Shown here piece by piece: positions 36,083 through 44,982 of a stretch of 64,000 nucleotides of DNA. Below the pieces are notes generated by a model. That model did no database searches. It was not told where the DNA came from and worked only from the letters and a program-made list of their open reading frames with translations. The DNA is taken from NCBI GenBank assembly GCA_965227535.1, contig OZ245761.1, positions 1,674,001 through 1,738,000 on the forward strand, read 5' to 3'. The stretch comes from SZUA-430 sp965227535. GTDB lineage: Bacteria; Pseudomonadota; Alphaproteobacteria; Micropepsales; Micropepsaceae. Made by a program: the position numbers and the translations under genes. Numbering within the stretch: position 1 is the first letter of the stretch; each line of letters starts with the position of its first letter.

Positions 36083-37474
36083 TCACCTAATCCCAGAACT
36101 CGGCCCGTCGAAATACGCCCTGACGTGCCCCTCCTGCCCGTTCCGTTGCTTGGCCACATGCACGTCCAGCACGTGCTGACAGCGCAGCCATTCCGCATGC
36201 CAATCGAACCACTCCGGCGCCAAGCGATGCGGCTCGCGCTTCTTCACGTAATAGGCCTCGCGGTAGAGCAGCATCACGACGTCCGCATCCTGCTCGATCG
36301 CGCCCGACTCGCGCAGATCCGACAGCTCCGGCAGCCGGTCCCCGCCGCGTCCCTCGACCGCGCGGTTCAATTGCGAAAGCGCCACCACCGGCACGCCAAG
36401 CGACCCCGCCATCTTCTGCAGCGCATCCGAAATCTCCGTCATCTCGGCCACCTTGTTGCCGCGGCAATCGCGATCGGGCCTGATCTTCTGCAGATGATCG
36501 ACGATGATGAGGCCAAGCGGCGCCGGCGTGTCGCGCATCCGCTTCTGCATCCGCCGCGACGAAAGCAACAAGCCCGAGGGCGTCAACGTCCGCCCCTCAT
36601 GCACGTAAAGCGGCAACGCCGAGAGCGAAGCCTCCGCCGCAAACAAAGCCTCCGCCTGCTCGCCCGTCACGACGCCGCGCCGCGCGCTGTCGTACGCGAC
36701 AGAGCGCCCGTCCGCGAACGCGCGCGCCGCAATCAGGCGCAGCGTCACCGCACTCGCCGCCATCTCCATGGAGAAAAATGCAACCGCATGCCCCGCCCGC
36801 GCCGCCGTCAACGCAAGGTGTCCCGCAAATGCCGTCTTGCCCATCCCCGGTCGCGCGCCGACGATGATCAACTCCTTCGCATGCGCGCCGCCGGTCAACT
36901 CGTCGAGCCCGCGCAAGCCGAACGAAACACCGGGCGCCCGCGCACCCTCGCCGAACCCGCGCGTCACCTGCGCGGCGAGATCGCCGATCGATCGAAACCG
37001 CTCACCCCCCGCACTCGACGCGCCGTCGGTGGCGGCACTCAGCAACCGCTCGGCCACGTCGGCGATTTTCGCCGCATCCGCATCGACCCCGGCCGAGAAC
37101 GCGACCTCCTGGATCTCGCGCGCCGCCGCGATCAGCGTGCGCCGGAAGCTCAGCGCATGGAGCGCGCGCGCCCACGCCGTCGCATCCGCACACCCGCGTC
37201 CAGCCGCGGCGAGGTCGGCTAAGTAAACTGTCCCCCCAACCGCGCGCATCCCCTCGTCAAGCTCGAACTGCGCCTTCAACGTGAAAGGCGACGCCGCCTC
37301 GCCCGCGCGCACCGCACGCACGATCGCCTCATACACGCGCCCGTGCAGCGCCTCGGCGAAATGCGACGGCTCCAAGAACCCGATCAACGCCTCCGCCGCC
37401 GCGTTGTCGAGCAACAGCGCGCCCAGCAGCTGCTGCTCCGACGTCAAATCGAACGGCCGCGTCGGCTCGCTCAC
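36083..37474 (-). CDS. dnaB: DnaB-like replicative helicase (phage type)
   Basis: 463 aa. An N-terminal DnaB domain (EQQLLGALLLDNAAAEAL...FAEALHGRVYEAI) precedes the RecA-like helicase with Walker A GARPGMGKTAF, VAFFSMEM and Walker B LGLIIVDHLQKI, then ALSQLNRAVE and the arginine-finger-region DLRESGAIEQDADVV. A hexameric 5'-3' helicase. The GTG start overlaps the upstream stop (GTGA, 37471-37474). The context with a repressor points to an element-borne copy rather than the chromosomal dnaB. Confidence 0.88.
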   Translation of the reverse strand: MSEPTRPFDLTSEQQLLGALLLDNAAAEALIGFLEPSHFAEALHGRVYEAIVRAVRAGEAASPFTLKAQFELDEGMRAVGGTVYLADLAAAGRGCADATAWARALHALSFRRTLIAAAREIQEVAFSAGVDADAAKIADVAERLLSAATDGASSAGGERFRSIGDLAAQVTRGFGEGARAPGVSFGLRGLDELTGGAHAKELIIVGARPGMGKTAFAGHLALTAARAGHAVAFFSMEMAASAVTLRLIAARAFADGRSVAYDSARRGVVTGEQAEALFAAEASLSALPLYVHEGRTLTPSGLLLSSRRMQKRMRDTPAPLGLIIVDHLQKIRPDRDCRGNKVAEMTEISDALQKMAGSLGVPVVALSQLNRAVEGRGGDRLPELSDLRESGAIEQDADVVMLLYREAYYVKKREPHRLAPEWFDWHAEWLRCQHVLDVHVAKQRNGQEGHVRAYFDGPSSGIR

Positions 37475-37860
37475 GTCTCATGCCTCCGCGCCGCCCGCAC
37501 GCGCCCCAGATGATGCGCGCACCACAACGTTCCGTGTACGGAAGGATGTCCGCACATGCGCCACACGCGCGCGCTCAAACACCCCGCGACCCAGTGACAG
37601 ACGCCCGCGTCCAGCACGTCGTTCATCGCGCCGATGGGCTTCGGCTCCGGCGCGTCCGGCGGACACGTGCGCGGCGCCCGCCGCCGCAGCACCAGCCCCA
37701 ACGCAACCGCGCGCGCCGCACACGCCTCGCGCGGCAAGCCCAGCGCCCGCCCGATCCAACCGAAACTCTTGCCCCGCGCATGCATGCGCGTGAGGAAGCC
37801 GTCCATCTCGCGCGTCCAACGCCGCGCCTCTGCGGGATCTGCAACGCCGGTGTTCGTCAA
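37471..37860 (-). CDS. GcrA-like HTH/zinc-finger protein
   Basis: 129 aa. The N-terminal part has a GcrA-type HTH cadence (HARGKSFGWIGRALGLPREACAARAVALGL). The C-terminal CHW (C88), C94, CGH (C103) and GTLWCAHH (C114, H116/H117) match the Cys/His end of GcrA, the alphaproteobacterial cofactor that recruits sigma-70 to methylated promoters. Starts at TTG, 5 nt after GGAGG, which removes an unlikely 67-residue extension. It overlaps the helicase gene by 4 bp. It would be a good candidate for an element-encoded hijacker of host cell-cycle transcription. Confidence 0.65.
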   Translation of the reverse strand: MTNTGVADPAEARRWTREMDGFLTRMHARGKSFGWIGRALGLPREACAARAVALGLVLRRRAPRTCPPDAPEPKPIGAMNDVLDAGVCHWVAGCLSARVWRMCGHPSVHGTLWCAHHLGRVRAARRHET

Positions 37861-38241
37861 ATGTTCCTCCGTGTGCGTCGCAATCAAGACCCAGGACGTC
37901 GCACTCAGCGCGCCGCAATCAAAGAAAGGGAGCGGCGGGCGACAACGCCTTAGGGCTAAGGGGGGAGCCCAAGGCGGCGCACCGCCGCTCGCGCGCGCGG
38001 CGCCTTGCGTCCTCAACAGGACCGGCCCGCGCACGCTCATCCGGCCTTCGCCGGATTCCAAAACCTCAGTTCATAAGCAATACTATGCCGAAACCGGCGG
38101 GGACGCGATCTGCCATGCCGGCCGGCTCCGTCTGATGAAAGGGATCACGGCCAAACCGCTCGACTCGGCCCGTATAAGTTTGTATAAGCCCACTTAACTA
38201 ATATTTCAAGCTTTTCTTTTAGTGACAGGCAGGCGCCCCTT
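37861..38241. promoter_or_regulatory. Divergent control region of the phage module
   Basis: A 380-bp gap lies between the GcrA-like start and the repressor start. The last 75 bp are strikingly A/T-rich compared with the rest and should hold the divergent promoters. The GC-rich half contains a CGCGCGCG-type stretch (about 37985-38005) and no convincing ORF. The heptamer repeats are listed separately. Confidence 0.55.
38172..38188. promoter_or_regulatory. Phased GTATAAG heptamers, operator candidate
   Basis: Two identical GTATAAG heptamers start at 38172 and 38182, 10 bp apart (one helical turn), about 55 bp upstream of the repressor ATG and in the A/T-rich divergent promoter zone. They are plausible binding sites for the S24 repressor at 38242-38949. 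They could equally be part of overlapping -10 elements. Confidence 0.5.
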
Positions 38242-38949
38242 ATGAACAGTCCCCCGATGACCAAAAAAGAACCCTCCCCCGCCGACAAGCGCCGCGGCCA
38301 ACGCCTGCGCGAACGCCGCAAGGCGATCGGCATGGACATCACCGAACTCGCCAAGGCCATCGGCGTCTCGCAACCCGCCGTGTCTCAGTGGGAAATCGGC
38401 ATCACGGCGCCGAACCGGAAGAAGGTGGCAAAGCTCGCGCAAATTCTGCGCGTGCCCGTCGCCTGGCTGCTGACCGAAGAAGAAAGTCCGCAGCCGCAAC
38501 AATCGGCCCCGGCCGGCGCGCCGCCCGCGATCGCCGCGCTGCCGATCGACGTGCCGGTGTTGGGCGTCGCCGTCGGCGGCTCCGACGGCGACTTCCGTCT
38601 CAACGGCCAAGTGGTGGACTACGTCCGCCGCCCGCCGGGCATCGCAAGCCTGCGCAACGTCTACGGCCTATGGCTCGTCGGCGATTCGATGAGCCCCTGG
38701 AACAAAAACGGAGACCTCATCTACGTCTCCCCGGCAAGACCCCCGGTCATCGGCGACCACATCGTCATCCAACTCCAAGACACCCCAGACGGCGAACCCG
38801 GCCTCGCGATGGTGAAGCTGCTCATCGGCAAAACCCCAACCCAACTCAAGTTAGGCCAATACAACCCCACCCGAGAATTCACCCTCGCCCTCACGAAGGT
38901 GAAAGCAATCCACAAAGTCCTAAGCCTGCGCGAACTGCTAGGCACTTAG
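38242..38949 (+). CDS. XRE/S24 phage-type repressor
   Basis: 235 aa. The HTH_XRE (about 19-74, LRERRKAIGMDITELAKAIGVSQPAVSQWE) is followed by a linker and a LexA/CI S24 peptidase domain with nucleophile Ser in GDSMSPW and the general-base Lys in LAMVKLL. The usual Ala-Gly cleavage pair is not evident; GVAVGGS occupies the region, so self-cleavage on SOS induction is uncertain. It is divergent from the replication operon and is the likely repressor of it. The stop overlaps the convergent MFS gene by 4 bp. Confidence 0.88.
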   Translation: MNSPPMTKKEPSPADKRRGQRLRERRKAIGMDITELAKAIGVSQPAVSQWEIGITAPNRKKVAKLAQILRVPVAWLLTEEESPQPQQSAPAGAPPAIAALPIDVPVLGVAVGGSDGDFRLNGQVVDYVRRPPGIASLRNVYGLWLVGDSMSPWNKNGDLIYVSPARPPVIGDHIVIQLQDTPDGEPGLAMVKLLIGKTPTQLKLGQYNPTREFTLALTKVKAIHKVLSLRELLGT

Positions 38950-40223
38950 CGCACCCGCCCCAGCGCCACGAACGCGCCCGCGCCCGTCGCGAAGGCTGCT
39001 GCGCCGATGAGGAGCGCCAGGTGGTACGTGCCCGTCAGCGTGTGCACCCAACCGAACAGCGCCAGCCCCATCGCCGTGCCCACCGCCCCGAACGTCGCCA
39101 CGCGCCCGTAGATCGCGCCATAGTTCGCAACGCCGAACCGCCGCGAAACGAAATAGGCGATGAGATCCACCTCCGACCCCTGCTGCAGCCCGATCATCAA
39201 CACGGCCAGCGCCGCGACCGCAAACGACGGCACGGGAATAAGCAGCAGCGCCATGCCGATCGCCGGCACCACCGTCATCACGCCGGCGACCAATGTCGGC
39301 GACATCCGGTCGAGCGCAAACCCGGTGGCGAGCCGCCCCGCCAACAACCCGAACGCATAGATCGACATCACGTACCCGGTCGCCGCCACGCTGAACCCCT
39401 TGTCGGAGATCAGCGGCGACAACTGCCCGACCAACCCCGACCCCGGCACGTTCACGCAAAACAACGCGGCGACGATCAGCCAAAACGCCGGCATGCGCAG
39501 CGCCTGCCCGATCGTCACGTCCGGCACATGCACAGCCTCGGCATCCGGCACGTCGTCAACGGCGCGCGCCGCCGCTTCACGCGCGCTCGCGATCAAGATC
39601 AACGCCACGGGCAAGCCGATCACCGTGCCGATGACGGCCATCGCGAACAACCCCGCGCGCCACCCATGCGCATCGATCACTTCCGACAGCATCGGCGCGA
39701 CCACCATCGACGTCAGCGACACGCCGCACGTGGCCACGCCCAGCGCCAGCCCGCGCTGCCGCACGAACGCGGCGACGACAGGCCGCGTGTAGGCGATGGG
39801 CCCCGTGCCCGCACCGAACACGCCGCCCCAAACCATGAGGCCCAGATAAAACCAATACGCCCCCGGCTGCAGCGCGATAGCGACGTAAAGCACCGCCAGC
39901 GCCGGCACGCACACCATCACCACGGGACGGAATCCGATGCGGTCGATGATCTTGCCGACGATCGACAGCGACACCGCGCCGACGATGAAGGCGAGTGCCC
40001 CCGCCGTCCCCATATCCCCGCGCGACCACCCGTACTCGGCGGTGAGCCCGGCGATGAACAACGACGCCACCATCAGATAAAGCGAAATGCCGGTTCCCAA
40101 TCCGACGGCCGCGCCGGCGACGATCCGCCACCCGCGCCGCCACTCCTCGACATCGGCCGCAGCAAACGGCGCCACGCCCAAGCGCACGAACACCGCCGCA
40201 ATCGCTCCCACCGTTCCGCTCAA
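38946..40223 (-). CDS. Major facilitator superfamily transporter
   Basis: 425 aa with about 12 hydrophobic segments and MFS loop motifs (GKIIDRIGFRPVV between TM2/3; GRLATGFALDRMSP in the second half). The closest feel is to the oxalate/formate antiporter (OFA)/monocarboxylate-type MFS group, but the substrate is not readable. A TTG start follows GAGGTG 4 nt upstream. An expected 30-aa cytosolic N-terminus precedes the first TM. Confidence 0.85.
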   Translation of the reverse strand: MSGTVGAIAAVFVRLGVAPFAAADVEEWRRGWRIVAGAAVGLGTGISLYLMVASLFIAGLTAEYGWSRGDMGTAGALAFIVGAVSLSIVGKIIDRIGFRPVVMVCVPALAVLYVAIALQPGAYWFYLGLMVWGGVFGAGTGPIAYTRPVVAAFVRQRGLALGVATCGVSLTSMVVAPMLSEVIDAHGWRAGLFAMAVIGTVIGLPVALILIASAREAAARAVDDVPDAEAVHVPDVTIGQALRMPAFWLIVAALFCVNVPGSGLVGQLSPLISDKGFSVAATGYVMSIYAFGLLAGRLATGFALDRMSPTLVAGVMTVVPAIGMALLLIPVPSFAVAALAVLMIGLQQGSEVDLIAYFVSRRFGVANYGAIYGRVATFGAVGTAMGLALFGWVHTLTGTYHLALLIGAAAFATGAGAFVALGRVR

Positions 40224-40345
40224 ACGTCACCTCTTGTCGCGCTAGCGCACTGTAGAGTTGGATTTACCACAAAGGCACCAAGGCATTAAGAGGCGCGAGT
40301 CCACGCCGCTAGCCCACCCGCACCCGCCATGGCAAACTGCCGCCC

Positions 40346-40516
40346 ATGCTCACCATCCTCTTCGCGCTCTCGACGGTCGTCCTCATCGCCAGCGTCTTCC
40401 GCCGCCCGCGCACGTTTGCGCATCGCGCGGTCGTCGGCCTTGCGGGAGTGTTGATGCTGGCCGTCCTCGTCGCCTGGACGATCGAATTCCTGATGCAGAC
40501 GAGCGCGCCGCTCTAG
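40346..40516 (+). CDS. Small two-TM protein (56 aa)
   Basis: 56 aa. Begins MLTILFALSTVVLIASVF, then a basic loop RRPRTFAHR and a second TM (AVVGLAGVLMLAVLVAWTIEFL). The ATG at 40346 is preceded only by GGCAAA, so translation initiation may be weak. The hydrophobic-loop-hydrophobic pattern is coherent and codon use is like its neighbours. It sits between the MFS and CPBP protease genes. Function unknown. Confidence 0.5.
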   Translation: MLTILFALSTVVLIASVFRRPRTFAHRAVVGLAGVLMLAVLVAWTIEFLMQTSAPL

Positions 40517-40527
40517 CGCAGGCGCGC

Positions 40528-41379
40528 CTAATGCATCGGCGGCAGCGAACGCAGAAACCGCTTGAACCGCGCAGGCTCCGGCACCGGCTGCGTCGGCTCC
40601 GGTACGGACCCTTCGAACACGTAGTACACCGTCATGTCATAGATCGTGTGCGCTATGATCGCCGGCCACAGCGATCCGCTCCACACCACCGCGATCGCGG
40701 ACGCGATGCCCAGCACCATCGTCCCCACCATCCACGTCACGCCGTACACCGCATGGCCCAGCGCGAACAGAAAGCTGCTGATCCAAACCGCGATCACCAC
40801 GTCGTCCGTCAACCCGGCGATCAGCGTCAGAAGAACGCCGCGGAAAATAATCTCTTCGCAAAACCCGGCGGTAGGAGACATCGCGGTCACCCACACGAAC
40901 CGCTCCACCGTCGTGCGCGGACGCAGCGCCACGGCATAAGGCGACTCCTTCTCGCCCAGATAGGCGCTGATCGAACTGCTGATCAGCGCAATCGCAAAGT
41001 ACGTGAGCAGCAAAAGCGCCGACACGCCGATCAGAACATCGCTCTCGGTATAGGTCGTCAGGCGCAGCTTCCACATCACCTGCGACGGCGGCGTATCGCC
41101 GCCCAACCGCCAATCGGCCCAACCCAAGACGAAGAACGCGCCGACCAACCCAAAACTGCTGACGACGAAATCGCTGTAGAGGCCAAGCCGCTCCTCCCCC
41201 CGCGCGCGCAACATCCGCCCGATGATCAGCAGCCGAAACCACAAATGAATGGCAAGCAGCATCGCGGCCACCGGCACGATCGCCGGCATCACCCGCAACA
41301 CCCAAGTCAAAACATCAAGCCCGCTAACGCCGTCCACCACCCGCTCCCCAAAAGAGAGCAGGCCCGACCACCCTGCCAC
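40528..41379 (-). CDS. CPBP (CAAX/Abi) family intramembrane metalloprotease
   Basis: 283 aa, with about eight membrane segments. Motif 1 CEEIIFRG (EExxxR), motif 2 LFALGHAVYG (FxxxH) and motif 3 HTIYD are all present, so the glutamate-based active site is intact. Bacterial CPBP proteins act in peptide maturation, bacteriocin self-immunity or membrane protein turnover. No bacteriocin gene is nearby. The start is a GTG at 41379 without a strong ribosome site, so the true N-terminus may be a little shorter. Confidence 0.85.
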   Translation of the reverse strand: MAGWSGLLSFGERVVDGVSGLDVLTWVLRVMPAIVPVAAMLLAIHLWFRLLIIGRMLRARGEERLGLYSDFVVSSFGLVGAFFVLGWADWRLGGDTPPSQVMWKLRLTTYTESDVLIGVSALLLLTYFAIALISSSISAYLGEKESPYAVALRPRTTVERFVWVTAMSPTAGFCEEIIFRGVLLTLIAGLTDDVVIAVWISSFLFALGHAVYGVTWMVGTMVLGIASAIAVVWSGSLWPAIIAHTIYDMTVYYVFEGSVPEPTQPVPEPARFKRFLRSLPPMH

Positions 41380-41420
41380 ACCGCAAGCGAAAGCCGGCCG
41401 CTAACCGAACGCGGCGCGGA

Positions 41421-41891
41421 TTACGTCGCTTCCGCCGCGCGCGCAGGCCAGCGAAACGGCGGGACGAGCAGCCCGATAAGCAAACCCTTGATGAGACCGA
41501 TCGACCACGCTTCCGCGCTTTGCACCAACATCACGTCGACGGGATTGCCCACGGCGACGCTCATCAGCGGAATACGGATCAAATTCTCGCCGATCGCCAG
41601 CAGCAATACCCCAAACCACAAACCCTTCACCGGACCGCTTTGTCCGGGGAGCCGATCGCGGATCAAAACGTAGAGCAGCACCTGAAACGCCGTCGGAACG
41701 GCGGCGGTGCTGAGCGCGAGCAAATACACATCCCAGGGATACGGCTCACGCGCGATCTCGTTCAAACGTCCAGCAGCCGCTTGAACTTGCACATACTGGT
41801 TCGCCCATCCCCGCCCATACAGCACGTGGATGTAAAACCCGCACGCGGTAGCCAGCAGCGTCGCAATAACCAATCGAAGAGCCTGCACCAC
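41421..41891 (-). CDS. Four-TM hypothetical membrane protein
   Basis: 156 aa with four likely TM segments (RLVIATLLATACGFYIHVLY; YLLALSTAAVPTAFQVLLYVLI; GLWFGVLLLAIGENLI; the last around IGLIKGLLIGLLV). GTG starts at 41891 or 41888 follow GGAGG at 5-8 nt, which rules out the longer reading. Located 41 bp upstream of the CPBP protease gene on the same strand, so probably co-transcribed. No family recognised. Confidence 0.65.
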   Translation of the reverse strand: MVQALRLVIATLLATACGFYIHVLYGRGWANQYVQVQAAAGRLNEIAREPYPWDVYLLALSTAAVPTAFQVLLYVLIRDRLPGQSGPVKGLWFGVLLLAIGENLIRIPLMSVAVGNPVDVMLVQSAEAWSIGLIKGLLIGLLVPPFRWPARAAEAT

Positions 41892-42097
41892 GGTCACCTC
41901 CGTCTTGCGCAGCTCAAGGTGCCACAGCCCGCATGCTGGGTCACCAGATCGACTTGGCTTTCTGACTACGAGCGAGTGATCCAATTCCTCCTACGATAGG
42001 CCTTCGAGTAAGAGGAATTGTATCAATGCTGCCCCTCGCAACGCACGCCGCCGAAATTCTCGGCCCGTCGGAAGGATAAATTCCGCCGGCGGAACGT

Positions 42098-43708
42098 CTA
42101 CGACGCCCGCTCCGCCGCCACCGGTACGCCGACGCCCAGGTCCAGCCAGTTCCACGCCTGCGCGGTTTGGATGCGTGGCGCGTTGGGGAAGCCCGTCGTG
42201 TCGTTATAGCCGTGGTTCACATAGACCAGCAGCTGCCCCTTCTGGCGCCGGTCGTCGAAAATCGGAAACATCGTGTACTCGAAGGCGACAGGCGCGCGGC
42301 CTTCGCCGGCCGCCGGCGTCACCTGCCACAGGCCGCAGGGCCGTCGCACCATCTCGACCGCGCTATGGAACGCATTCGCGCGCACCGAGGGTTCGGCCAG
42401 CGAGAGATAGTCCGTGTCCGTCAGATCGCGCCCGAACAATTCGAAAAAGCCCGAGCCGACCAGCCGCATGGGAATCGTCTGCGTCACAACGTCGGGCTCC
42501 GCAATCACCATCCAGCGCGCAAAGCGGTGGAAATGGCGCAGGTCGATCTCCGAGCGCAGCGGCACCTCGCCCGACCGGCACAACGCGCGCACCGCATATT
42601 CGAAACTCAGACTCGCGGTCGACCGCGCCGAACCCGAAGCCCCTTCCGCCGCCGCGCTCTCGCTCGCGCGCGCCGCCGGCGCCGCCGATAGCCCCGCCTG
42701 GGTCAGCACGCGATTGCGTCCCGCGCGCTTGGCCGCATAAAGGCACGCATCCGCGCGATTGATCAGATCCGCGATCTCCTCGCCCGGCGCAAACTGCGCG
42801 ACGCCCAGCGACAGCGTGATCGATCCCAGCGTCTCGCCGGTCGACTTCTTGACGATCTTCTTCGACTCGACGCTCGCGCGGATCTGATCGGCCACCACCG
42901 CCGCCTGCGCCAACGTTGTCTCCGGCAGCACCACAACGAACTCTTCGCCGCCGAACCGCGCCGCCGTATCGCGGCCCTTCACGTTCGCCCTGAAGCACTG
43001 CCCGACAAGCCGCAACACCTGATCGCCGGTCGCGTGGCCGTAGGTGTCGTTGAAGCGTTTGAAGTGATCGACGTCGCCGATGAGCAAACTCAAAGGCTGC
43101 TTCGACCGCCGCGCCTCGGCCGCCGCCTCGCGCACGCGATCGTCGAAGCAACGCCGGTTCGCCAAACCCGTCAGCGAATCCGACAAGCTCTCCTTGCGCA
43201 CCGTCTCCATCTTCTCGCGCAACGCGGCGACTTCGCCGACGGAGGCCTGCAGCTGATTTTCCAGCACCCGGTTGCGCGCCTCGATCGTGCGTGTCGCCGC
43301 GGTCACCCGGTCCAGCACCGCTTTGATGTCGGGCTTAGCCCCGCCAAGTTCGCTGCCCGCACGCGTCAGCGTGCGTCCGAACTCCGCCGTGTCCGCGCCT
43401 GCGCCCTGCAGCACCTCGGTCAGCTTGCCAATTTCGGCAGCCAGCTGATTGCCCACTTCCTCCTGGACTTCGCTCGATCCCGTCGCGAAGAAGCGCGCGT
43501 GTAACACCCGCGCATGACCGAGATCGGAGGTTTTTCCTGACCGCACCGCCTCGTCCAACGCGCTGACCAGCGCCTCGTTCCGCTGCGCCGCATAGGCGTA
43601 CCAAAGCTCGTAATTTTCCGGGGACGGCAGCACATGGTGGCGCTGCATCAACTCCTGTGCGCGTTGCGACAACGCAAGAATCTCTTCGGGTGTACTGCCG
43701 ATACTCAT
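42098..43708 (-). CDS. Diguanylate cyclase with C-terminal PAS domain
   Basis: 536 aa. An N-terminal helical region (about 1-180) has coiled-coil character. A GGDEF domain follows with GDVDHFKRFNDTYGH and the active-site RFGGEEF, so c-di-GMP synthesis is expected. The product-inhibition I-site is degenerate (KGRD instead of RxxD). After a Ala/Ser-rich linker, the last about 150 residues form a PAS_5-like domain (RHFHRFARWMVIAEPDVV...LVGSGFFELFGRDLTDTDYL). No TM. Having the PAS after GGDEF is less usual. Confidence 0.88.
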   Translation of the reverse strand: MSIGSTPEEILALSQRAQELMQRHHVLPSPENYELWYAYAAQRNEALVSALDEAVRSGKTSDLGHARVLHARFFATGSSEVQEEVGNQLAAEIGKLTEVLQGAGADTAEFGRTLTRAGSELGGAKPDIKAVLDRVTAATRTIEARNRVLENQLQASVGEVAALREKMETVRKESLSDSLTGLANRRCFDDRVREAAAEARRSKQPLSLLIGDVDHFKRFNDTYGHATGDQVLRLVGQCFRANVKGRDTAARFGGEEFVVVLPETTLAQAAVVADQIRASVESKKIVKKSTGETLGSITLSLGVAQFAPGEEIADLINRADACLYAAKRAGRNRVLTQAGLSAAPAARASESAAAEGASGSARSTASLSFEYAVRALCRSGEVPLRSEIDLRHFHRFARWMVIAEPDVVTQTIPMRLVGSGFFELFGRDLTDTDYLSLAEPSVRANAFHSAVEMVRRPCGLWQVTPAAGEGRAPVAFEYTMFPIFDDRRQKGQLLVYVNHGYNDTTGFPNAPRIQTAQAWNWLDLGVGVPVAAERAS

Positions 43709-43968
43709 ACTTAGTTTGATCTCGCTACGGGACTGTCGGCACGAAGAACATGAGGCAAGCCCTTTAATTGGGGGACGCCACCGCGGATCAAACGAACGTT
43801 TGGAAGCGCGCCTGCACTCAAAAGTGGCGCGGTGCCGACACACACGCACGCAACACCCTCACGCGCCCGGCGGAATCTCTTTCGCCAAGCACCTGCGAAA
43901 TGTATCAGGTGCGCGACACGAGTCGTTGACGAATTGCGCCACGCCTCGCCACTGCCACAAGGGAACCC

Positions 43969-44973
43969 ATGCCGCTCGCGCGCACGTCAATCCTGCCGGT
44001 GATCATCGAGTTCGCCGAAAAATGCGGCGTGCCCGCGCGCGACCTTCTCGACGACCTTGAACTCGACCCGTCGCTGCTCAGCCACCCCAGCACCGTCATC
44101 GACTCCGCCGCCTTGATCGACGCCGTCGCTTATGCCGCGCGCGCCACCGGCCAACGCGACTTCGGCCTGAAGGTTGCGACCTGCGACGACGCTCGCGCGC
44201 TCTCGCCCATCGCCATGCTCGTCGATCATTGCGGCAGCGCCGGCGAGGCTCTCGCCGCAACCGCCCAGCATCTGCGCGCGCACAACAGCGCCCTCAACTA
44301 CGAGCTGACCACCGACGGCCCGCATTGCATCTATCGACTGCACCTCGGCACGAAGGGCAAATATCCATCGGCGCAATACATCGAGATGTGCTTAGGCCTG
44401 TGCGTGCGCCTCGGCACGCTTCTCATGGGCGACGCGTGGCGGCCCGAAGCCGTCATGTTCGAGCACGACCGCGAAGCCGATCCCGCCGCCTACCGCCGCA
44501 CCTTCCGCGCGCCGGTCAGTTTCGCCCAAGGCATGAACGCGTTCGTGGCCCGCCGCGCCGACCTCGATCAACCGATCGACCGCGACAACCCGAACATCCG
44601 CGATCTGCTCGACGCGCTGCGTCTCATCCAGGAACGCGAACGCAGCGAAGACATCGTCGTAAGACTGGCGCCCGTCTTACGCACGCTGCTGGCCAGCGAC
44701 GACGCCTCCGCCGCCCGCGCGGCAAAACTATTGGGCCTTTCGCCGCGCACGCTGCAACGCCGGCTCGCCGAACGCGGCACGAATTTTCAGAAGGTGCTCG
44801 ACGACGTGCGCCTAGACCTCGTGCGCGAACATCTGCCGGGAAAAAATCTGACCGACCTGGCCCCGATCCTCGGCTTCTCCGAAGCCAGCGCCGTCAGCCG
44901 CTTTCTCCGCGCCACCGGCGGCTTCAAACGCCACAAGCGTCAACAAGACTCTGCCCGCACCGCCGGCGAGTAA
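43969..44973 (+). CDS. AraC-family transcriptional regulator (OruR/ArgR-like)
   Basis: 334 aa. The N-terminal Arabinose_bd-type effector domain (PVIIEFAEKCGVPARDLLDDLEL..., about 1-220) is followed by a C-terminal AraC HTH pair (RAAKLLGLSPRTLQRRLAERGTNFQKVLDDVR and LTDLAPILGFSEASAVSRFLRATG). Divergent from the diguanylate cyclase with a 260-bp gap, and followed by convergent YCII/marR genes. The target is not obvious because no classical catabolic operon adjoins it. Confidence 0.87.
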   Translation: MPLARTSILPVIIEFAEKCGVPARDLLDDLELDPSLLSHPSTVIDSAALIDAVAYAARATGQRDFGLKVATCDDARALSPIAMLVDHCGSAGEALAATAQHLRAHNSALNYELTTDGPHCIYRLHLGTKGKYPSAQYIEMCLGLCVRLGTLLMGDAWRPEAVMFEHDREADPAAYRRTFRAPVSFAQGMNAFVARRADLDQPIDRDNPNIRDLLDALRLIQERERSEDIVVRLAPVLRTLLASDDASAARAAKLLGLSPRTLQRRLAERGTNFQKVLDDVRLDLVREHLPGKNLTDLAPILGFSEASAVSRFLRATGGFKRHKRQQDSARTAGE

Positions 44974-44982
44974 GCGATAGCC

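Larger units (their letters stand above)
34805..38949. mobile_element. Phage-type replication and immunity module (cryptic)
   Basis: A minus-strand run of four tightly packed genes (GcrA-like, DnaB-like helicase, replication-initiation-like, DUF6362) diverges from a plus-strand S24 repressor across a 380-bp control region with phased heptamers. This is the layout of a temperate phage early region. No integrase, capsid, portal, terminase or lysis gene is present in the flanks, and both sides are ordinary host-like genes, so it is a remnant or a satellite-like element. Ends are given by gene limits; no attachment repeats were found. Confidence 0.6.
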
